The notes under the pieces were generated by a model. That model did no database searches. It saw nothing but the letters and a program-made list of their open reading frames with translations, and was not told the DNA's origin. Below, piece by piece: positions 7,810-16,026 of a stretch of 64,000 nucleotides of DNA. The stretch covers positions 1,187,501 to 1,251,500 of the forward strand of contig NC_010376.1 in the NCBI RefSeq assembly GCF_000010185.1. The letters run 5' to 3'. The position numbers and the translations under genes are program-made. This DNA comes from Finegoldia magna ATCC 29328 (GTDB lineage Bacteria; Bacillota; Clostridia; Tissierellales; Peptoniphilaceae). Each line of letters opens with the position of its first letter. Position 1 is the stretch's first letter.

Positions 7810-10800
7810 TTATTTTCTTATAACGTCAATTTTAACATTTTCTCCATTCAAATCAACATCTTCACCATCAACATTTTCATCAATAACAATGTCAACAGTT
7901 AGTGTTTCATCTTTTATGAAGTCTTCATATTTTTCAATTGCTTGTTTGATTTTGTCAGTAGGATTGATTTTGATGATTATGTTATCCAAAACATCAAAGT
8001 CTTTGGCTTTTCTCATTTGTTGAACCTTACTTACAAGTTCACGTGCATATCCTTCCATTAATAAATCATCAGTGATTTCTGTATCCAAGATTACGAAATA
8101 ATCTCCTTGCATTGTCACATCGAAGCCTTCTTTAGAGTTGATTCTTACATCGACGTAATCTCTCTTGATATCAATGTCTTCATCGTCCAATTTAATATTC
8201 AAATCTGACTTATCAAGTTTTGAAATGAAATCCTTAGCGTTGATATCTTTCAAATAATTTCCAAAAGATTTGATGTGTTTTCCAAGAATACTTCCTGCAA
8301 CCTTGAAGTTAGGTTTTAATTCGTAATTCATGAATTCAGACAAATCTTTTTTATATTCGATGTCTTTTAAGTTGATTTCTTCTTTTATTAAATCCTTGAA
8401 TTCTTCGATTTTTTCTCTGAATCTTTCATCTAGGACTATTTTCTTCAACGGTTGACGAACTTTAATATTAACCTCTTCACGAGAAGCTCTCGCAAGTGTT
8501 ACAAAAGTTCTCACGATTTCCATTTTTTCTTCTAATTTATTGTCGATTAAATCTTCATTTACCTTATCGAAATAAGCCAAGTGAACAGATTTTTCACCAG
8601 TTAAATCGTGATACATTTCTTCTGCAATAAATGGAGTAAATGGAGCGATTAATTTAGTAAGTCCAACTAATATTTCGTAAGTTGTGTTGTATACAGCCTT
8701 TTTGTCATCATCCATTTCTGTTTTCCAGAATCTTCTTCTATTACGTCTGATATACCAGTTTGATAAATCTTCTATAACAAAGTTAGAAATTTCTCTGGCA
8801 ACTTTAGTGTATTCAAATTTATCCATGTTTTCAAAGTAGAATTTTTGTAGATTTGTAAACTTAGACAAAATCCATTTATCAATTACAGCTCTATCTTTGT
8901 ATTCTACAAAATATTCTGTAGGGTCTGTTTCATCAGTTGTTGCATACATTTGGAAAAAGTTATAAGTGTTTCTGAAGGATCTGAAGAATTTACTTTCAAC
9001 TTCTTGTAAACCGCTTACATCGAATTTTGTTGGAATCCATGGCGGAGATACATAAAGCGAGTAGAATCTAACAACGTCTGCTCCGTATTTGTCGAATAAT
9101 TCAATCGGATCAATTGTGTTTCCTCTGGATTTACTCATTTTCTTTCCATCTTTATCCAAGATTAAATCATTTACCAAAACATTCTTGTATGGTGCTTTTC
9201 CTGTAATCATTGTAGAAATAGCTAACAATGAATAGAACCATCCACGTGTTTGGTCGATTCCTTCGTTGATGAAATCTGCAGGGAACACTTTATCAAAATC
9301 ATCTGTGTGTTCAAATGGCCAGTGTTGTTGAGCAAATGGCATAGCACCAGAGTCAAACCAAACGTCAATAACATCTTTTTCTCTTGTCATTATTTCGCCA
9401 CATTCTGGACATCTAATGTGAACATCGTCAACGTATGGTCTATGAAGTTCGATATTTTCATCGATATCTTCAATAGCTAACTCTTTTAATTCTTTTCTTG
9501 AGCCAACAGAAAGTGTGTGGTTACATTTGTCACATTTCCAAATATTTAATGGAGTTCCCCAGTATCTATTTCTAGAAATTGCCCAGTCTTTAATATTTTC
9601 AAGCCAATTTCCAAATCTACCTTCACCAACGTGTTCCGGATACCAGTTTACACCTTTATTATTTTCAACTAATTTGTCCTTTAATTTACTAACTTCAATG
9701 TACCATGATGGTTTTGAATAATAAATAAGTGGTGTATGACATCTCCAGCAATGAGGATAATTGTGCTCGATTTTTTGTTTTCTGAATAATTTGTTTTCTT
9801 CTTTTAATCTTTGTAGTACTTCTGGATCTGTATCCATAACGTGTTGACCAGCCCAAGGACCTCCAACGAATTTTCCTTCCTCATCAACAGGATTGATTAA
9901 TGGCAAATCGTATTTTCTTCCTGTTTGATAGTCGTCTTCCCCAAAAGCTGGCGCAGTGTGTACAATTCCTGTACCATCTTCAACTGTTACATAATCTGCA
10001 CATGTCACATAAAATGCTTTTTTATTCACATCATAAATAGGTAAAAGTTGTTCGTATTCCATATACTCCATGTCTTTACCTTTTAATTCTTTGATTAAAG
10101 TGTAGTCTTCACCTTCGTGACCCAACAAATCATGTGCTTTATTTTTTGCAAGATATATTTTTTCTCCGTCTTTTTCTGCCAAAATATAATCTATATCAGG
10201 ATGAACTGTCAAACAAACATTTGATGGCAATGTCCATGGAGTTGTAGTCCATGCCAAGAAATATTCATCCGCATCTTTTCTTTTGAATTTAACATATGCT
10301 GTTGTAGTTTTGATATTTTCATATCCTTGTGCAACTTCGTGTGATGCAAGACCAGTACCACATCTTGGACAATATGGAAGAATTTTAGCTCCTTCGTAAA
10401 TCAATCCATCCTTGTACATTTTGTCAAGCAATGCCCACACTGATTCAATGTAATTATTGTCCAAAGTTATATATGGATCATCCATGTCGACATTGTATGC
10501 CATTCTGTCAGACATTTCTTGCCATTTTTCTCTGTAAGAAAATACAGATTTCTTACATTCTTCGTTGAACTTTTCTATACCGTAATTTTCGATTTCTTTT
10601 TTGTCATGAAGACCGAGTTTCTTTTCAACTTCGATTTCAACTGGAAGACCATGAGTGTCCCAACCAGCTTTTTTGTAAACTTTGTATCCTTGCATAGTTT
10701 TATATCTGCAAGTCATGTCTTTTAAAGTTCTACTAATAACATGATGAATTCCTGGTTTTCCATTGGCTGTTGGAGGGCCATCATAGAAAACATATCTATT

Positions 10801-10917
10801 GTCTTCATCTCTACTGTTGTAAGTTTCATTCAAAAGATCTATCTCTTTCCAATACTTACTAGTAGCCTGTTCACGTTCTTTAACAGGTTTCTTAGAAAGT
10901 TCCTTAAACTTTTTCAT
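7810..10917 (-). CDS. ileS: Isoleucyl-tRNA synthetase
   Basis: 1035 residues, a class Ia synthetase that charges tRNA-Ile. The HIGH motif reads GIHH (56-59) after GPPTANGKP. WDTHGLPVE follows, the editing domain occupies the middle, and the KMSKS loop (KKMSKSRGN) is near residue 593. The HIGH region and length fit the IleS2-like (eukaryote-like) clade, which in other bacteria is often less sensitive to mupirocin; that is family knowledge, not tested here. CPRCGTG and CDKCNH/CPECG pairs suggest bound zinc. GGAG lies 7 nt before ATG. Expression is controlled by the T-box just upstream. Confidence 0.97.
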   Translation of the reverse strand: MKKFKELSKKPVKEREQATSKYWKEIDLLNETYNSRDEDNRYVFYDGPPTANGKPGIHHVISRTLKDMTCRYKTMQGYKVYKKAGWDTHGLPVEIEVEKKLGLHDKKEIENYGIEKFNEECKKSVFSYREKWQEMSDRMAYNVDMDDPYITLDNNYIESVWALLDKMYKDGLIYEGAKILPYCPRCGTGLASHEVAQGYENIKTTTAYVKFKRKDADEYFLAWTTTPWTLPSNVCLTVHPDIDYILAEKDGEKIYLAKNKAHDLLGHEGEDYTLIKELKGKDMEYMEYEQLLPIYDVNKKAFYVTCADYVTVEDGTGIVHTAPAFGEDDYQTGRKYDLPLINPVDEEGKFVGGPWAGQHVMDTDPEVLQRLKEENKLFRKQKIEHNYPHCWRCHTPLIYYSKPSWYIEVSKLKDKLVENNKGVNWYPEHVGEGRFGNWLENIKDWAISRNRYWGTPLNIWKCDKCNHTLSVGSRKELKELAIEDIDENIELHRPYVDDVHIRCPECGEIMTREKDVIDVWFDSGAMPFAQQHWPFEHTDDFDKVFPADFINEGIDQTRGWFYSLLAISTMITGKAPYKNVLVNDLILDKDGKKMSKSRGNTIDPIELFDKYGADVVRFYSLYVSPPWIPTKFDVSGLQEVESKFFRSFRNTYNFFQMYATTDETDPTEYFVEYKDRAVIDKWILSKFTNLQKFYFENMDKFEYTKVAREISNFVIEDLSNWYIRRNRRRFWKTEMDDDKKAVYNTTYEILVGLTKLIAPFTPFIAEEMYHDLTGEKSVHLAYFDKVNEDLIDNKLEEKMEIVRTFVTLARASREEVNIKVRQPLKKIVLDERFREKIEEFKDLIKEEINLKDIEYKKDLSEFMNYELKPNFKVAGSILGKHIKSFGNYLKDINAKDFISKLDKSDLNIKLDDEDIDIKRDYVDVRINSKEGFDVTMQGDYFVILDTEITDDLLMEGYARELVSKVQQMRKAKDFDVLDNIIIKINPTDKIKQAIEKYEDFIKDETLTVDIVIDENVDGEDVDLNGENVKIDVIRK

Positions 10918-10942
10918 AAAAATATCTCCTTATAAAATAATT

Positions 10943-11165
10943 AAAAAATCCCTTGGAAAATTAATTCCAAGGGACGAATAAACCGCGGTACCACCCTAAT
11001 TGTGTAAACCTCTCATTTCTTGTAACGTCAAGTAATACGCACAGACCTATTAGATCTGTGAGCTTCTTTCAGATGATTCAAATATTTTTTTAATTTATCC
11101 CTCTCACCAAACAGGATTCTCTGTAAAATTAATCAAAATATTTCGTTCTGATCACAGCTTTTAAT
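10943..11165 (-). promoter_or_regulatory. T-box riboswitch, isoleucine-specific, controlling ileS
   Basis: The minus strand has the T-box core AGGGTGGTACCGCG (10997-10984), whose UGGU pairs with an uncharged tRNA end carrying A73. A terminator follows, TCCCTTGG...CCAAGGGA then TTTTTT (10943-10974); its 5' arm can instead pair with the T-box region as antiterminator. Upstream, Stem I includes a GGTGAGAGGGA distal region and a specifier loop with ATC followed by A at 11077-11075, an isoleucine codon. Uncharged tRNA-Ile would favour read-through into ileS. Confidence 0.93.
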
Positions 11166-11171
11166 AGAATT

Positions 11172-11200
11172 ATAATAATATATTTTTAATAATTTGTCAA
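11172..11200 (-). promoter_or_regulatory. Promoter of the T-box/ileS transcript (TTGACA-17-TATTAT)
   Basis: Minus strand: perfect -35 at 11195-11200, 17-nt spacer, -10 at 11172-11177. Start of transcription near 11165 places Stem I of the T-box at the 5' end. Confidence 0.8.
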
Positions 11201-11258
11201 ATATTTATAAAAATTATACAAAATTTCTCACGCCACTACCAATAAATTGTTTTAAAAA

Positions 11259-11267
11259 TGCTATAAT
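11259..11267 (+). promoter_or_regulatory. Extended -10 promoter before the DUF5684-like gene
   Basis: TGCTATAAT at 11259-11267 is a perfect extended -10; no convincing -35 is present. It lies 7 bp before the AAAGGAG site of the 11288 gene. It is back to back with the ileS promoter. Confidence 0.55.
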
Positions 11268-11287
11268 AATATAAAGGAGTGATTAAA

Positions 11288-11632
11288 ATGATTATAACAA
11301 CAATTGTATTATTCTTATATGTAATAAATGCAATAGGATTGTGGAAAATGTTTGAAAAAGCTGGAATATTTGGATTGTGGAGTTTTGTACCATTATTAAA
11401 TGTCTGGCTATTGTTCAAAATAGTTTATGGAACAGGAATCGCATCTCTTGCACTACTAATTCCAATAATAAATTTCTTTGTAATTTTACATCTAAACTAC
11501 TCACAAGTAAGAGTCTACGGACAAGAGGATTTGCTTTTCAAAATAATTTCAGTATTCTTTCCTCATCTTACAAGAGTATATATTGGATGGAGTGATCTTG
11601 AATACATCGGACCTGTTAGATCTTTAGGTTAG
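11288..11632 (+). CDS. Small membrane protein, DUF5684-like
   Basis: 114 residues with four hydrophobic segments. The pattern WKMFEKAGIFGLWSFVPLLN, then an IPIINFFVILHLN segment, then IGWSDLEYIGP at the end, resembles DUF5684 membrane proteins, sometimes labelled signal-peptidase-associated. The function is not known. ATG at 11288 is chosen over GTG at 11279 because AAAGGAG (11274-11279) lies 8 nt upstream of ATG and would abut the GTG. It precedes the CWB2/C39-like gene by nine bases and is probably co-transcribed, hinting at a role at the cell envelope. Confidence 0.75.
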   Translation: MIITTIVLFLYVINAIGLWKMFEKAGIFGLWSFVPLLNVWLLFKIVYGTGIASLALLIPIINFFVILHLNYSQVRVYGQEDLLFKIISVFFPHLTRVYIGWSDLEYIGPVRSLG

Positions 11633-11641
11633 GAGTTAAAA

Positions 11642-13189
11642 ATGAAACACTTTAAAAATTTCAAAATCATCGTTTTGGCATTTATATTAGCACTTTCAAT
11701 ATCAACGACAACATTTGCAAAAAAACAAATCGAAAAAGTTTCAATCGAAGGTAAAAACAGATACGAAACGGCAATTCAAATATCAAAGATTTCGCATCCT
11801 AAAACCTCAAACACTGTAATAATTGTAAATTCAGAAAAAATCGCAGATTCATTGTCAGTTGGAGTCTTAGCTCACCAAATTAAAAGTCCTATTCTTTTAA
11901 CTGATTTTGATAAAATAAATGAATCGACACTAAAAGAAATTCAAAGACTCAAAGCGAAAAACATCTTGCTGATAGGTGGAAATCAAAGTATTTCCAAATC
12001 ACAAGAATCATATCTTATAAAACACAGTTATAATGTAAAAAGAATTTCTGGAAAAGATAGAATTGATACATCATTTGAAATAGCAAAAGAAATTTCTAAT
12101 ATCAAAAAATCAAAAGAATTCGACAATGCATTTGTTGTTCACGCCACCAAATCAATCGTAGATTCAGCAAGTGTCAGTGCAGCTGCATGTCGTATGAATA
12201 GTCCAATTTTATTCGTAGGAAATGACACAACATCATTTAACGAAAAATGTGCAAAATATACATTCAAAAACACTTATTTAATAGGTGGAGCTACAGCAAA
12301 ATTTTCAAATAGTTTCCCAAATTCGAAAATAGTTTATGGGAAAAACAGAAATGATACAAGCATGAAAATAGCATATACTTTCTTCAAAAATTCGAAGTCT
12401 GTATTCTTAGCAAAAAACGGAGAACAAATATTTTCTGAATTGATAGATTGCGTAACAGTAGCACCATTTGCAGCAAATGAAAAATCTCCTATTATATTTG
12501 CATCAACAAAAAATAATCTAACAAAATCAGAGAAAAGTTTTTATGATAAATTAAACCCAAATAAAATAACATTAATCGGCGGTGGACTTCATCTTAAATT
12601 TGACGAAATAATCGGAAAAACTCCCCCTAAAAAAGATTACGTATTATTAAATGTCCCACAAATCAACCAAAACAAAGCAGGTTTACCAATGGGATGCGAA
12701 GCAGCATCACTACTTCAATGTTTGCACTACAAAAACATAAAAACAAACACGAATATTAACCAATTTATAAAAGAAATGCCACTTGCAAAAGATAACAATC
12801 CAAATCACGGATTTGCAGGCTCTGCTTTTAATATTGACGAAAAAATATACCAGTCAATATTTCCAGAACCCCTAACAAAATGGGCAAATAGATATTCAAG
12901 AGCAGAAAATATTTCGGGAAAATCTTCGGAATATATAAGAGAAGAAATCGCAAAAGGAAATCCAGTAATATTTTTTGGAACTTATAAATTCAGAAATCCA
13001 ACATTCAAAGATTATTTCTGGGGAAAAAATGCCCTCTACAACGCACACGTAATGGTAGTTGATGGCTACGATAAAAATAGAATGCACATCGTAGATCCCG
13101 CAGAAGATAAACCAAACGGATATTGGATATCCCGTTCGCTTTTCGATAAAAGATACAACATCAAAAAGTTTGCAGTCGTTGTGAGATAA
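11642..13189 (+). CDS. Secreted cell-wall-binding protein: three CWB2 repeats plus C39-like peptidase domain
   Basis: 515 residues. A signal peptide (1-26, ending TTTFAKK) is followed by three cell-wall-binding type 2 repeats (about 37-130, 130-232, 233-325). Each has a K-RYETA-like start and a LIGG end, the fold that anchors clostridial S-layer proteins to secondary wall polymers. Residues 330-515 form a papain-fold C39-like domain with candidate catalytic C352 (MGCEAAS), H469 (NAHVMVVDGYD) and D486 (IVDPAE). It may be a surface cysteine peptidase; activity and substrate are inferred. AGGAG sits 6 nt before ATG. Terminator at 13209-13232. Confidence 0.9.
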   Translation: MKHFKNFKIIVLAFILALSISTTTFAKKQIEKVSIEGKNRYETAIQISKISHPKTSNTVIIVNSEKIADSLSVGVLAHQIKSPILLTDFDKINESTLKEIQRLKAKNILLIGGNQSISKSQESYLIKHSYNVKRISGKDRIDTSFEIAKEISNIKKSKEFDNAFVVHATKSIVDSASVSAAACRMNSPILFVGNDTTSFNEKCAKYTFKNTYLIGGATAKFSNSFPNSKIVYGKNRNDTSMKIAYTFFKNSKSVFLAKNGEQIFSELIDCVTVAPFAANEKSPIIFASTKNNLTKSEKSFYDKLNPNKITLIGGGLHLKFDEIIGKTPPKKDYVLLNVPQINQNKAGLPMGCEAASLLQCLHYKNIKTNTNINQFIKEMPLAKDNNPNHGFAGSAFNIDEKIYQSIFPEPLTKWANRYSRAENISGKSSEYIREEIAKGNPVIFFGTYKFRNPTFKDYFWGKNALYNAHVMVVDGYDKNRMHIVDPAEDKPNGYWISRSLFDKRYNIKKFAVVVR

Positions 13190-13208
13190 TTTTATAATAG
13201 ATACAACA

Positions 13209-13234
13209 AAAGCCACCATATGGTGGCTTTTTTC
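13209..13234. terminator. Bidirectional terminator between the CWB2/C39-like and CAMP genes
   Basis: Perfect 22-nt palindrome (AAAGCCACCAT / ATGGTGGCTTT) followed by TTTTTTC on the plus strand and TTTTG on the minus strand. It serves the plus-strand CWB2 gene and, less strongly, the convergent CAMP gene. Confidence 0.88.
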
Positions 13235-13264
13235 ATTAGTTTATTTTCCTAATCTCAATAAATT

Positions 13265-14242
13265 TTATTCATAGAAAGATTGGAATTGTTGTACTAATTG
13301 AGCTGCAATTACGCTTGATGGTCTGATTTTTCTTAATTCTGCTCTTGCACGATCAATTGTTTTACCAACTTCAACTCTCTTATCACCATGTCTTCTAGCT
13401 CTTATAGCTTTTCTCATAGCTTCTCTTAAAGTTTCGATTTCAGTTTTAGTTGCTCTGTAATCTTCGCTGTTTAATGCTTCGAATACTGCTTGGTCTAATC
13501 TGTCGCCTAATTGATAGATTTCTGCAACTGTTTCTTGTGGTCTAAGTCTCATTAATGTAATTTCGTGAATTTCTGCGTTTAATTTGTCAATTACTGCTCC
13601 TGACATATTTTTTAATTCATGATATTTTAATGATCTAGCTTTTGCTAATTTGTGATCCAAATCTGATCTTACATATATATTTGCTGTATCATTTAATCCA
13701 GCATCTGGATAGCTTAATAATTTTTGTGATAATGATTCAAATTGTGCCATGTAAACTTTCATGTCTTCTACTGTATGGAATGGAGAAGCTGCGATTACAA
13801 ATCCTCCGAAGATGTATTCAGCGATTTCTGCATGAGCTGCATCTACTTTGTATCTTAATTGAGTTGTAGCAAATCTGATTGCTCTTCCCATTCTACCTAA
13901 TAACAACAATCTTTGTGGAATAGATGATAAATCATAAATATCTGCTACTCCCATTCCTACTGCTGTTTGGTCAATTTTGTCGCTAATTTCAAGAGAAGTT
14001 TCGTTGAATTTATCAACCATTTGTTTTTCGTCTTCTCTTTTAACTTGGATTGCGTTTACTTCGTTTTGAATTGATTTGATTTGTCTTTTATAAACTTCTG
14101 CTTCATCAATTCCTAATTTTTCAGTTTCTTCTGCTCCTTGAACGATTTCAAGTTTATCTTCTTGTGCATAAGATACTGCTGGTGCTACTGTTCCCAATAA
14201 CATACTAGATAGTAATACTACTGATAATGCTTTTTTTAACAT
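13265..14242 (-). CDS. CAMP-factor-like secreted protein
   Basis: 325 residues. A signal peptide ends near VSYAQED. The core matches the CAMP factor family of pore-forming co-haemolysins: IYDLSSIPQRL, then RAIRFATTQLRYKV, then LLSYPDAGLNDTANIY. These align with the neighbouring 571-residue protein and with the streptococcal CAMP motif around YPDLKPTDRATIY. The C-terminus is helical and basic and has no Ig-like domain. The start is ATG at 14242, which leaves 9 nt after TTAGGAG; ATG at 14251 would touch it. That site overlaps the stop of the upstream gene, so they form an operon. Lytic activity is untested. Confidence 0.82.
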   Translation of the reverse strand: MLKKALSVVLLSSMLLGTVAPAVSYAQEDKLEIVQGAEETEKLGIDEAEVYKRQIKSIQNEVNAIQVKREDEKQMVDKFNETSLEISDKIDQTAVGMGVADIYDLSSIPQRLLLLGRMGRAIRFATTQLRYKVDAAHAEIAEYIFGGFVIAASPFHTVEDMKVYMAQFESLSQKLLSYPDAGLNDTANIYVRSDLDHKLAKARSLKYHELKNMSGAVIDKLNAEIHEITLMRLRPQETVAEIYQLGDRLDQAVFEALNSEDYRATKTEIETLREAMRKAIRARRHGDKRVEVGKTIDRARAELRKIRPSSVIAAQLVQQFQSFYE

Positions 14243-14254
14243 ATTTTTCATCTC

Positions 14255-15970
14255 CTAATAATTAAGTTCAAATGTTTTTACTTGGTCTTTTAATTCGATT
14301 TTTACGTTGAAATCTTTAACCCATGTTCCAAATTCAAATCCGTTATATTTTACTGATGTAACCCCATTGTTGAAGTAAACATCTCTTACAATTGATTTTT
14401 TAGTGTTTGAAACAGTTACTTTTGCTGGTCCGTTGTATTTTTTGCCGTTTTTAGTTGCTTTAAATTCGATAGAGAATATACCAGCTCTTCTTTCTGAAGG
14501 GTTGATTTCTGTTATTTGATATTCGTCTTTGTCAACTTTTTTAATTACGTTTAATTTAAATTTATTAGTTACTCCATTTTTAGTAGTTGCTGTTATTGTT
14601 GTTGAACCTTCTGCAACTGCTTTTATAGTACCTTTTTCATTAACTTTTGCGATAGTTTCGTCATCTGATTTATATGAAACTTCTTTTTCTAATGCATTTT
14701 CAGGGAATACAAATGTCTTTGATGCTAAATCATATGTATCTCCAACTTTCAATGTAGTAGATTTTACTGAGAAACCAATGTTTTTAACTTCATATGAATC
14801 TTTTTGAATATATGGGTTATTGTTAACTACTCCTCCACCATTTGAACTAGTGTTAAGGTATTCAGAGTTTTCTCCTGTTGCTTGCAAGAATGGAATTGAT
14901 GATATGCTTTGACCAGGTTCAACGATGTGAAGTTCAAAGTTTGATTTTGCGTATCCATCTTTTGATACAACTGTAATCATTACTGTACCAGTTCTAATTG
15001 GAATGATTGTGTTACCAACAACTCTTGCCAAAAATGCATTTGATGAATAAATAAATACTTCTTTGTCTTTAACTTCGTTTGGTAAAACAACTGGAGTAAT
15101 TTTTGTTGTCTTGTTTAATGAAATGGCTCCAACGTTACCTTCAAAAAATTCAATTTTTTCAGCCTTTACTTTTGGTCCTGTAATTTTTTCCATTGCTGCG
15201 TGAAGTTTTTTAACTTGATCGTCCAATTCGCCACATTTTACTGTGATTCTAAATTGCAAACCAACTGTTTTTGAAATTTCTTCACTTAAGTCTCTTACGA
15301 TAAATGAATTACCAAATCTCGTTCTTGAAGAACGAACTTTTTTTGCTTCTCTTATTTCTCTCCAAACTGCTGCTTTTTTGTAAATAGTAGCTATGTCGTT
15401 TGGTCCCAAATCAGGATAAGATAACAATTCTTGTTCCAATTGATCAAATCGTTGGATGTATTCCATAATTTGTTGTTCACTAGCAAAAGGATTAACAGCA
15501 TATAATATACCAGTTATTATATATTCTGTAATTTTAGTGTGAGCTGCTATAACTTTATTAGAAAGTTCTGTTGTTGCAAATCTGATTGCTCTACCAATTC
15601 TAATCATCAATTGTACTCTTACTGGAATTGTAGTCAAATCGTAGATTGAGTTTTCTAATGCTCCTACAGCTTGCGCACTTCCTACTGCTTGGCGTTGCTT
15701 CATTTCAGCTACTTTGATTTCTTTATCTAAGAAATCATGTGCTTCATAAAACTTATCCAAAACTTCCTTGTACTTTTCATCAGCTGGTTCTATGTCTTCA
15801 ACTGATTTTACAGCTTGTGTCAAACCTTCTTTCAATTCCGAGATTTCAAGTTTAGGTTCTTCTTGTTTTATTTCCAAAGAATCTGCGAAAACTTCACTCA
15901 AAGGTGCGACAGCTATAAAAGTCATAGCGAACACTAAAATCATTGCTAATGATTTCTTTAAATGTTTCAT
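14255..15970 (-). CDS. CAMP-factor-like protein fused to Ig-like domains and a shared C-terminal module
   Basis: 571 residues. Signal peptide 1-29 (ends EVFADS). A CAMP-factor domain spans about 40-265, with IYDLTTIPVRVQ, RAIRFATTELSNKV, NPFASEQQI and LLSYPDLGPNDIATIY close to group B streptococcal CAMP factor. Residues 270-352 and 398-478 are Ig-like; the latter is Big_2 type (AKVNEKGTIKAVAEGSTTIT). A C-terminal module (488-571, starting ERRAGIF) recurs in the C1 protease encoded just upstream. No LPXTG motif or wall-binding repeat is visible. GGAGG lies before ATG. Known CAMP factors lack such extensions, so this may be a surface-held form. Confidence 0.85.
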   Translation of the reverse strand: MKHLKKSLAMILVFAMTFIAVAPLSEVFADSLEIKQEEPKLEISELKEGLTQAVKSVEDIEPADEKYKEVLDKFYEAHDFLDKEIKVAEMKQRQAVGSAQAVGALENSIYDLTTIPVRVQLMIRIGRAIRFATTELSNKVIAAHTKITEYIITGILYAVNPFASEQQIMEYIQRFDQLEQELLSYPDLGPNDIATIYKKAAVWREIREAKKVRSSRTRFGNSFIVRDLSEEISKTVGLQFRITVKCGELDDQVKKLHAAMEKITGPKVKAEKIEFFEGNVGAISLNKTTKITPVVLPNEVKDKEVFIYSSNAFLARVVGNTIIPIRTGTVMITVVSKDGYAKSNFELHIVEPGQSISSIPFLQATGENSEYLNTSSNGGGVVNNNPYIQKDSYEVKNIGFSVKSTTLKVGDTYDLASKTFVFPENALEKEVSYKSDDETIAKVNEKGTIKAVAEGSTTITATTKNGVTNKFKLNVIKKVDKDEYQITEINPSERRAGIFSIEFKATKNGKKYNGPAKVTVSNTKKSIVRDVYFNNGVTSVKYNGFEFGTWVKDFNVKIELKDQVKTFELNY

Positions 15971-16026
15971 ATTTCCCTCCTATGAACTAAATATTTTGTT
16001 TAACAATCGGCACTACCCGTTATTGA

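Noticed and set aside
15971-16026. Terminator between the C1 protease and CAMP-Ig genes
   Set aside because: Only a weak, imperfect stem without a T-run is present, so an operon is the better reading.
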